Notes under the pieces: model-generated
What the model was told of the DNA's origin: nothing
Databases searched by the model: none
The model's input: the letters and a program-made list of their open reading frames with translations, nothing else
Program-made: the position numbers and the translations under genes
Assembly (NCBI RefSeq): GCF_016900895.1
Contig: NZ_JAFEUN010000036.1
Span: forward strand, 1-38,372
Source of the DNA: Parashewanella hymeniacidonis
GTDB taxonomy: Bacteria > Pseudomonadota > Gammaproteobacteria > Enterobacterales > Shewanellaceae
Length of the DNA stretch: 38,372 nt
Direction: 5' to 3'
Shown here: positions 32,285 through 38,372 of the stretch, piece after piece
Position numbering within the stretch: the first letter of the stretch is position 1
How the letters are laid out: every line of letters begins with the position of its first letter

Positions 32285-34576
32285 ATGATGAAAAGTTATA
32301 AGTTAACTTTCAAAAAGCGCCGATTATGGATGACCTTGGCAATTTCAACGTTAATCAGCTTTACTATTTTACTCTTTTTCGGTCATAAGATTTACCAAAT
32401 GAAACCCCCGATTCCTGAGAGGGTGATTTCCACAAATGGTGATGTAATTTTTACAAAGTCACAAATTGAACGTGGACAGAATGTTTGGCAGTCGTTAGGT
32501 GGAATGGAAAAAGGAACCATATGGGGGCATGGCAGTTATGTTGCTCCAGATTGGGGGGCTGACTGGCTTCATCGAGAAGCATTAGCAATGCTAAGTAAAG
32601 AGTCTAAAGAAATTCATCACCTACCATACAAAGATCTTAAAGAATTTGATCAAGAAGAACTTAAAACCCGAGTCAAGCTTGAGTTAAGAGAAAATACCTA
32701 TAACCAGCAAACTGGTGACGTGAGTGTGTCTCCTGAGAGGCAGGTTGCTATTTTTAAAGTCGCACATCATTTCAGCGAAGTATTTCAAGCGCTTGGTACA
32801 CCTGATTCTCTCAAGCTAAGAGAAGAATACGCATTCTCTCCAGATATTACTTTGTCTGATTCTGACATGCATGATTTAAATGGGTTTATTTTTTGGATCA
32901 GTTGGAGCTCAGTAACAAATAGACCTAATGACGACATCAGTTACACCAGTAACTGGCCATATGAACCTCTTGTGGGTAATACACCTCCGCCGAGTTTACT
33001 GCTTTGGTCGATCATTAGTGTTGTAATGCTTTTAGGTGGTATTGGTACGTTAGTTTGGTTTTACGCCGAACAACACGATAAATGGCGAGACGATTTAGAG
33101 CCTATTGGTGGTGTATCAGAGCGAAACAAGCTGTTGGGGGTAGAGCAAACACCCTCTATGCAAGCAACAGCTAAATATTTTTGGACGGTGATTCTACTCT
33201 TTGGTTTGCAGATAATCTTAGGCACAATTACGGCTCACTATACTGTAGAAGGGCAAGATTTTTACGGAATCCCTATCGCGAAAATCATTCCTTACAGTAT
33301 CACCCGTACGTGGCATACTCAGCTCGCCGTTTTCTGGATAGCCACGGCATGGTTAGCTACGGGATTATACGTGGCTCCAATTATTTCAGGGTATGAGCCT
33401 AAATATCAAAAATTCGGTGTTAACTTTCTCTATATTTGCTTACTGATTATAGTTGTAGGTTCGTTTGCTGGGGAGTGGCTAGGAGTCAATCAACACTTCA
33501 AAAGCTTACTGATGAATTTCTGGTTTGGTCACCAAGGTTACGCTTATGTTGACTTAGGGCGCTTTTGGCAATGGTTCTTGTTTATAGGTTTATTGTTGTG
33601 GTTAGTGCTCATGGTCAGAGCATTATTACCAGCGCTTAAAGACAAAAAACACAGCCGCTCTTTACTTCTACTGTTAGTTATCGCTTCCGTTGCGATTGCT
33701 TTACTTTATGGAGCAGGACTGGCTTGGGGACTTCATACTCATATCAGTATTGTCGAATACTGGCGATGGTGGGTGGTTCACCTTTGGGTTGAAGGGGTGT
33801 TTGAAGTATTTGCGACTACCATAATTGCACTGTTATTCGTAAAAATGGGGTTATTACGTAATTCTACAGCGGTAATCTCAGTATTGTTCTCGACCATAAT
33901 TTTCCTTGGTGGTGGAGTCTTAGGTACCTTTCATCATTTATACTTTACGGGGACGCCCATTTCTATCATTGCGTTAGGAGGTGTATTTTCAGCATTAGAA
34001 GTTGTTCCTCTTACTGTAATTGGATTTGAAGCCTATCAACACAATAAGCTTGAAAAGAAAGCCAAGTGGACTGATTTTTATCATTGGCCACTCAAGTTTT
34101 TTGGTGCTGTCGCATTTTGGAATTTGGTCGGAGCGGGTTTATTAGGTTTCTTAATCAATACTCCACTTGCGCTCTATTATATGCAAGGACTAAATACAAC
34201 TGCAGCTCACGGTCATGCTGCTATGTTTGGCGTGTATGGCATGTTAGGGATCGGATTAATGTTGTTCTGCTTACGAGGTTTAGCACCTAACGTAAAATGG
34301 AACGAGAAATGGATGAGTTACTCATTTAAGTTACTCAATCTCGGTTTAGGTTTAATGGTGGCGTTCGCACTGTTACCCGCAGGGTTATGGCAAGCATATA
34401 ATGCCAATGCGCATGGTTATTGGTATGTGCGTTCAGCAGAGTTTATTCATAGTTCATTTATGCAAGATATGGTTTGGTCTAGGGTGCCTGGTGATGTCGT
34501 TTTTGCGATGGGGGCACTAGCACTGTTTGTTGCGATGGTTGGCGTATTTAAAGCTATTTATTGTCCTCAAAAATAA
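32285..34576 (+). CDS. norB: Quinol-dependent nitric oxide reductase (qNOR)
   Basis: 763-residue single-subunit reductase of the haem-copper oxidase superfamily. A helix near 12-33 leads to a periplasmic extension of about 200 residues (GSYVAPDWGADWLHREAL) that replaces NorC, and then twelve helices. Metal ligand candidates: H344 in HTQLAVFW (haem), H499 and E503 in HLWVEG (non-haem iron), H550 and H551 in FHHLYF, and H642/H644 in HGHAAMFG (haem). It reduces 2 NO to N2O with quinol, usually for detoxification when no other denitrification genes are near, as here. No NorR or NsrR gene is adjacent. Start is ATG after GGGGGAG, with a second ATG one codon later. Confidence 0.95.
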   Translation: MMKSYKLTFKKRRLWMTLAISTLISFTILLFFGHKIYQMKPPIPERVISTNGDVIFTKSQIERGQNVWQSLGGMEKGTIWGHGSYVAPDWGADWLHREALAMLSKESKEIHHLPYKDLKEFDQEELKTRVKLELRENTYNQQTGDVSVSPERQVAIFKVAHHFSEVFQALGTPDSLKLREEYAFSPDITLSDSDMHDLNGFIFWISWSSVTNRPNDDISYTSNWPYEPLVGNTPPPSLLLWSIISVVMLLGGIGTLVWFYAEQHDKWRDDLEPIGGVSERNKLLGVEQTPSMQATAKYFWTVILLFGLQIILGTITAHYTVEGQDFYGIPIAKIIPYSITRTWHTQLAVFWIATAWLATGLYVAPIISGYEPKYQKFGVNFLYICLLIIVVGSFAGEWLGVNQHFKSLLMNFWFGHQGYAYVDLGRFWQWFLFIGLLLWLVLMVRALLPALKDKKHSRSLLLLLVIASVAIALLYGAGLAWGLHTHISIVEYWRWWVVHLWVEGVFEVFATTIIALLFVKMGLLRNSTAVISVLFSTIIFLGGGVLGTFHHLYFTGTPISIIALGGVFSALEVVPLTVIGFEAYQHNKLEKKAKWTDFYHWPLKFFGAVAFWNLVGAGLLGFLINTPLALYYMQGLNTTAAHGHAAMFGVYGMLGIGLMLFCLRGLAPNVKWNEKWMSYSFKLLNLGLGLMVAFALLPAGLWQAYNANAHGYWYVRSAEFIHSSFMQDMVWSRVPGDVVFAMGALALFVAMVGVFKAIYCPQK

Positions 34577-34588
34577 TTTAAATCAGAA

Positions 34589-34620
34589 CAGGCAATTCAA
34601 TATGGAATTGCCTGATGGGG
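34589..34620. terminator. Terminator after norB
   Basis: CAGGCAATTC (34589-34598) and GAATTGCCTG (34605-34614) are perfectly complementary with a six-base loop, then ATGGGGTTTTT. It lies between norB and a convergent gene and may serve both. Confidence 0.75.
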
Positions 34621-34623
34621 TTT

Positions 34624-35445
34624 TTATGCCATTTTGAGCATTCTATTAGCATGACGATGAAGGTGATGGCCATGGCCATGATGACGGTGATTGCCATGAT
34701 GACGGCGGTGATGACCGTTATCTCTTGTATCATTATCTGAGTTTGCTTGGTCGGTTCTCATAGAATCTAATGTAAGCAAGTTTAATGCACTGGAATCTTG
34801 GGAGGCCGCATATAAATTTTTAGGGGCATGTTTACTGTCTTTATTTCCATCTGAAGCTTGTACTGCTGTATTATGCATTTGAAGTGCTGCTTCAACGTCG
34901 TTTTTAATATTTTTGATGTCACCAAAAACACTTGCTAGATTTGGCGCTTGTCCACCATATAGTGCTACTGCTTGAGCTGCTAAGTCCACAACTGGCTTAA
35001 TCATTTTTGCAGCATTTGTTAGTGCGATAACTGCATCCGCTTCTAGTGGCTTAGCGTCTTTCATGAGCTGTTGAACATTTTCTCTGACTGCTTTAGCGTC
35101 TTTTGACACTGCTTCACTGTGTGTTTTAGACACAATGTCGTTAAACAATGATTTGTTATCCTCTTCATTATTAATCATGGTTTCCATTGTAGCTTTGAAT
35201 CCATTGCTTTTGATCGCTCCCTCAATGTCTTTGATACTGTCAAATCCATCACCAACTAAATCTTTAACTCTACCGAAGCTACCTTCGATATCATTACCTA
35301 CTTTAGAAACATCTTCGGTAACTTTGGGCATATGTCTATGGAAAAAATCAGTGATTTTCCAATGATCTGCATCATTCCATTCTGATTTATCGTTACCTGA
35401 AACATCTGTTACGCTAGAACCACTATTTACTGAACCAATACTCAT
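34624..35445 (-). CDS. Unknown protein with histidine-rich tail
   Basis: 273 residues, no family recognised, no signal peptide. The N-terminus is Ser/Gly/Thr-rich (MSIGSVNSGSSVTDVSG), as in type III secreted proteins, though this is weak evidence. Residues 40-130 are acidic and helical, 135-165 form a mildly hydrophobic Ala-rich helix, and 245-265 contain 12 His in 21 residues (pattern HH-RR-HH-G-N-H-R-HH), a probable Ni/Zn/Cu-binding tail. Start is ATG after AGGGGGAT. It stands alone between terminators. The 35446-35668 gap upstream shows no gene. Confidence 0.65.
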   Translation of the reverse strand: MSIGSVNSGSSVTDVSGNDKSEWNDADHWKITDFFHRHMPKVTEDVSKVGNDIEGSFGRVKDLVGDGFDSIKDIEGAIKSNGFKATMETMINNEEDNKSLFNDIVSKTHSEAVSKDAKAVRENVQQLMKDAKPLEADAVIALTNAAKMIKPVVDLAAQAVALYGGQAPNLASVFGDIKNIKNDVEAALQMHNTAVQASDGNKDSKHAPKNLYAASQDSSALNLLTLDSMRTDQANSDNDTRDNGHHRRHHGNHRHHGHGHHLHRHANRMLKMA

Positions 35446-35668
35446 TTTATCCCCCTAAAATGCAATTTTTTGCATTTAATCATTTTAATTTGGTAATCAA
35501 GAAGACCAGTCTTATTGCTTTCTGTCTTGCTTGTGTATGGGAGTATTTTGCAGTTAAGGGTGAGTAAGCAGAATAAGGTGAAAACCTTAGAAGTGAATGA
35601 ATGATTATTTAAGTATTGGAAATGTTGATAAAAGGTAGATAACTATTTAATACCTACCTTTCAATGGC

Positions 35669-36184
35669 TTAACCAGTGTACGCACCACTTGAATAGATTA
35701 ATTCATAGCTATGACTGTAGATCTCTAAGATATTTCCAAATGGATCTTCCATATAAATCATGCGGTATGGCTTTTCACCCGGATAGTAATATCTAGGCTC
35801 TTGCATACGCTTCTTACCACCTGCAGCAACAATTTTTTCTGCTAGACCCTCAACATCAGGATCTTGAACGCAGAAATGGAAAATGCCGGTCTTCCAATAT
35901 TCAAAATTATTTTCAGGGTTTTCTTGGTTAATAAACTCAAAAAGTTCGACACCTACACGATCACCTGTAGACATGTGGGCAATACGAAATTTTTTCCAGT
36001 TAGCACCAAAAACGTCCGTGCACATTTCACCAATAGCCGAAGCATCTTCCACTATTTCAGTTGGTTCCATAATCAAATACCAACCTAAGACTTCAGTGTA
36101 AAACTTAACGGCTTTTTCAAGATCAGGTACAGATATTCCAATATGTGAAAAGGTTCTTGGGTAAACACTGTGTTTAGTCGTCAT
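35669..36184 (-). CDS. VOC-family (glyoxalase-like) protein
   Basis: 171 residues with the two beta-alpha-beta-beta-beta modules of the vicinal oxygen chelate fold. Metal ligand candidates are H14 (FSHIGISV), E80 (GVELFEF), H103 (IFHFCV) and E154 (NILEIYSH), the usual H/E/H/E set, so it is probably an active metalloenzyme (lyase, dioxygenase or resistance protein). It is divergent from a LysR gene and likely under its control. Confidence 0.87.
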   Translation of the reverse strand: MTTKHSVYPRTFSHIGISVPDLEKAVKFYTEVLGWYLIMEPTEIVEDASAIGEMCTDVFGANWKKFRIAHMSTGDRVGVELFEFINQENPENNFEYWKTGIFHFCVQDPDVEGLAEKIVAAGGKKRMQEPRYYYPGEKPYRMIYMEDPFGNILEIYSHSYELIYSSGAYTG

Positions 36185-36292
36185 TTAAATTGTCCAAGTT
36201 CTGAATTTATGAGCTGTAGATTAGAGATAAAGTGAATAATTAAAAAATTATGATAAATTATTAAAATGATAATTTAATATTATGAGTGATAT
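36185..36292. promoter_or_regulatory. Divergent promoter region between VOC and LysR genes
   Basis: A 108-base, extremely AT-rich spacer between divergent starts. It includes ATTATGATAAATTATT and the partly symmetric AATTTAATATTAT near the LysR start. A T-N11-A LysR site is likely somewhere here, but I cannot fix it. Confidence 0.35.
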
Positions 36293-37165
36293 ATGGTTCA
36301 TCAAAAGTGGTTAAAGACATTTAAAGTACTTGTGGAAACACAGCACTTTACTAAAACAGCTGAAAAGCTATTTATGACTCAACCAGGAGTCAGTCAACAT
36401 ATTTTGAAGCTAGAGGAGCAGCTGTCTTCAAGCCTCATTGTGAGGGTTGGAAAAAAATTTGAAATAACAGATCAGGGGCTGAAGGTATATCAATACGCTA
36501 AAGAGCTTGAAGCGAATGAGCAGGCATTAATCGACGATTTACAAGTTGATTCACCTTTCAAAGGTGAGTGTGCAGTTTCCATGTCTGGCAGTTTATGCCA
36601 GCTAACTTATCCTGAATTAATTGCTTGGCAAGTTAAGTACCCTGAGCTAAACATTTCAGTTGAGTCAGCACCCGAAAAGAGGATTTACCAACAAATTAAA
36701 AATAATGAAATTGGTTTTGGTCTTGTAACTGGTAAACAGTCAGAAAGTAGTTTTGAATTTATTGAACTAGGTAAAGAAAAAATTTGCCTCTTAGGTCAGA
36801 ATGGAATGCCTGATATTAAAAATGATCACGATTTGCAAAAAATAAGAGTGGTGCAGCATCCTGATGTGTGGCATTACATCAGTCTTATCGTAGAAAGAAG
36901 CAATTTTACTGTCGAAATAAATAAGTTACAGAAAGGGCCTTATATAAATCAAATCGATCAAATATTATTACCCGTATCAGAAGGGATTGGGATAACAGCA
37001 CTGCCAATTCATGCGATAGCGTCTTCAAAGTATGGCGAATTAGTAACAATAATTAATAGATCCTGCACGGTAACTCAAAGTATCTATTTGATAAAAAAGA
37101 GGAATATTGAGTTACCTTCAAGGTATCAAAAATTAGCTTCGATCATTGAACTATGCATAAGTTAA
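36293..37165 (+). CDS. LysR-family transcriptional regulator
   Basis: 290 residues. The N-terminal winged helix-turn-helix (about 3-62) has the LysR pattern KTFKVLVETQHFTKTAEKL, then QPGVSQHILKLEEQL. The effector domain runs from about 88 to 288. Divergence from the VOC gene suggests that it regulates it, probably in response to the VOC substrate. The gene ends 12 bases from the stop of a convergent truncated gene, with no terminator between. Confidence 0.9.
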   Translation: MVHQKWLKTFKVLVETQHFTKTAEKLFMTQPGVSQHILKLEEQLSSSLIVRVGKKFEITDQGLKVYQYAKELEANEQALIDDLQVDSPFKGECAVSMSGSLCQLTYPELIAWQVKYPELNISVESAPEKRIYQQIKNNEIGFGLVTGKQSESSFEFIELGKEKICLLGQNGMPDIKNDHDLQKIRVVQHPDVWHYISLIVERSNFTVEINKLQKGPYINQIDQILLPVSEGIGITALPIHAIASSKYGELVTIINRSCTVTQSIYLIKKRNIELPSRYQKLASIIELCIS

Positions 37166-37176
37166 TTCAATGCTTG

Positions 37177-37870
37177 TTATTGTTGGTAACTAATATGCTG
37201 ATGAAATCGAACAATCATATCTTCATGTTCTTTATCTAATCCAAGCTTTTTAGCTAGCTCCTTAAAGATCTTCTCGACGGTATTCATAAACTGACCATAA
37301 CCTTCTCGATCACAGTCATTTTTACCTGCTGCAATGGTAAAACTTATATGATCTGCTGTTCCATTCACGTCGCAATCATAAATGAACTGGAGTTCACTTG
37401 AATCTGGATCAAATCCAATAAGTTGAAGTTCATTGGTTTTGTCTTGTTGGTCAAACTTACTGTTTCTAACCAATGGGGTTCTTCCATTAGCAATCATTGC
37501 TGTTCTTGTTAATGGTTTGGACTCTATTGCTGTTAAATAATGAGCTTGAATTGTGTCATAAAGATTTGATAACAAGTTATCTCCGTTTAACAAAGTGCTT
37601 TTTAATTTTCGGTTAATTGGTACATTTACTGTTACATAAGCAAGTGAACTATGGTTCATTGGTAAATCACAGTTGCGAGATTTATAGCGTTCAGAAACTG
37701 ATCTGAGTTTAAAACCATAAGTTTCTTTATGACCTTTTGATTTGGCGAACAAGTCATAAGATAAGTGTTGATGATCACGTACTTTGATTGCTAGGTTAAT
37801 GCCTGGCAAGTTTTTTTGAAGCTTATTTAAAAATAACTGAACCCTAGAATGAAATGAGGCAGAGTTAGCC
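37177..37870 (-). pseudogene. 5'-truncated unknown gene at IS boundary
   Basis: The frame encodes 210 residues from a poor TTG start at 37809, but it is open further upstream right to the insertion-sequence end at 37870 without a stop, adding about 20 residues (for example VQLFLNKLQKNLPG). So the original N-terminus was cut off by the insertion. The protein is soluble, with mixed helices and strands (FDPDSSELQFIYDCDVNG near 133-150) and a helical C-terminus; no family recognised. Any product would depend on read-out from the IS. Confidence 0.6.
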
Positions 37871-37889
37871 CTGTCTCTTGATCAGATCT
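37871..37889 (-). repeat. IS50-type terminal repeat (inside-end sequence)
   Basis: CTGTCTCTTGATCAGATCT is the same as the 19-bp inside end of Tn5/IS50. As in IS50 it directly follows, and just overlaps, the end of the transposase gene. The nine bases outside it (GAGTTAGCC, 37862-37870) would be the target duplication; the other end is beyond the window. Confidence 0.88.
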
Positions 37890-38372
37890 CAGAGCATTTC
37901 TCCGTCAGCTAGCATTTCTTTCGCCATCCTATATCCAACGACATAAGATTGAAGGGTATCCCAACCTTCCCAAATCGTTTCCCAGCCTGCTATACCTGTA
38001 CGTTTAGTATCTGTAAAACCACCCAATTTAGCCAGCGATTGATAAGCCCACTTTAGGCTTGGAGTATCTTTGCCATTCCAGCCCCTTGGCTTTTTCATCT
38101 TCATTAGCAACTTCCACTCATCTTCTTCAAATACGGTGTCACAGCTTTGATTATCAAGTTCATTAGCTGCTTCTATTAATCCTTTCTTACGCAAGTAATA
38201 CGGAATGGTTATTGCCTCTCTGAGTTGCAGTAATCGAACACCGATAAAAGCAAGAATGGATACGGCTCTTTCTAAGTTTTTCGGCTCCGTCATTCTTTGA
38301 CGCTCAGCTCCTGCACCAGTTTTCCAAGCCTTATGGAAGTCTTCAACTCGCCATCTTGCTGTATAAATATCT
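37889..38372 (-). CDS. IS4-family (Tn5/IS50-like) transposase, C-terminal part, cut by window edge
   Basis: The frame is open to the right edge, so only about the last 160 residues are seen. They follow Tn5 transposase closely: Y-x2-R-x3-E-x6-K in the segment reading YTARWRVEDFHKAWKTGAG (the Glu equals E326, third member of the DDE triad), then RLLQLREA, LGGFTDTKRTGIAGWETI and WEGWDTLQS. The copy looks intact. An internal ATG near 38293 is not the real start. It excises and inserts the element by cut and paste. Confidence 0.93.
   Translation of the reverse strand, partial: DIYTARWRVEDFHKAWKTGAGAERQRMTEPKNLERAVSILAFIGVRLLQLREAITIPYYLRKKGLIEAANELDNQSCDTVFEEDEWKLLMKMKKPRGWNGKDTPSLKWAYQSLAKLGGFTDTKRTGIAGWETIWEGWDTLQSYVVGYRMAKEMLADGEML

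Overview
The window looks like chromosomal DNA of an AT-rich marine gammaproteobacterium. Gene content and order (a PilZ-like gene before lolCDE, truC next to yqcA, yciB-yciI-xthA, topB, a quinol nitric oxide reductase, many c-di-GMP and envelope genes) suggest Shewanella or its relative Parashewanella. This placement is an inference from gene families and composition, not from a marker gene. No rRNA, tRNA or CRISPR array was seen.

Region 1 (1-3500): a MocR-type aminotransferase-like gene without its DNA-binding domain and without the catalytic lysine; an unknown coiled-coil/hydrophobic-helix protein that looks like a host-directed or pore-type protein; a MITE-like element; a PilZ-like gene. 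Region 2 (3603-7180): the lipoprotein-sorting operon lolC-lolD-lolE, then a Gfa/CENP-V zinc protein.

Region 3 (7181-12790): accessory DNA. Four cassettes with ORFs and one cassette made of transposon remains lie head to tail, all ORFs on the plus strand. They are separated by attC-type recombination sites, recognised because the first bases of each cassette (after G|TT) are complementary to the last bases before its attC. No integron integrase is visible, so this is a CALIN (attC cluster lacking an integrase). The cargo is a membrane/coiled-coil protein, a RES-domain toxin-like protein, a lipoprotein and a secreted protein. Three copies of a deleted IS91-family element and a group II intron 5' stub are woven into the attC sites.

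Region 4 (12791-21662): an M48 lipoprotein protease; two tandem exported methyltransferase-like proteins; an exported protein; then a four-gene minus-strand operon (RND/MMPL transporter, LolA-like periplasmic protein, outer-membrane barrel, DUF2892 protein) divergent from an ArsR repressor. The ArsR protein has the cysteine spacing of the persulfide sensors BigR/SqrR, and paired palindromes lie in the shared promoter. Together they look like a sulfur-responsive envelope transport system, which is the most attractive candidate system here.

Region 5 (21726-28992): topB; then a three-gene unit of an exported cupredoxin-like protein, a membrane GGDEF-EAL protein and an outer-membrane barrel, possibly a copper- or redox-linked c-di-GMP pathway; then an unknown protein. 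Region 6 (29016-38372): housekeeping genes xthA, yciI, yciB, truC and yqcA; the nitric oxide reductase norB; an unknown protein with a histidine-rich tail; a divergent VOC/LysR pair; and at the right edge a Tn5/IS50-like insertion sequence that has cut off the 5' part of its neighbour.
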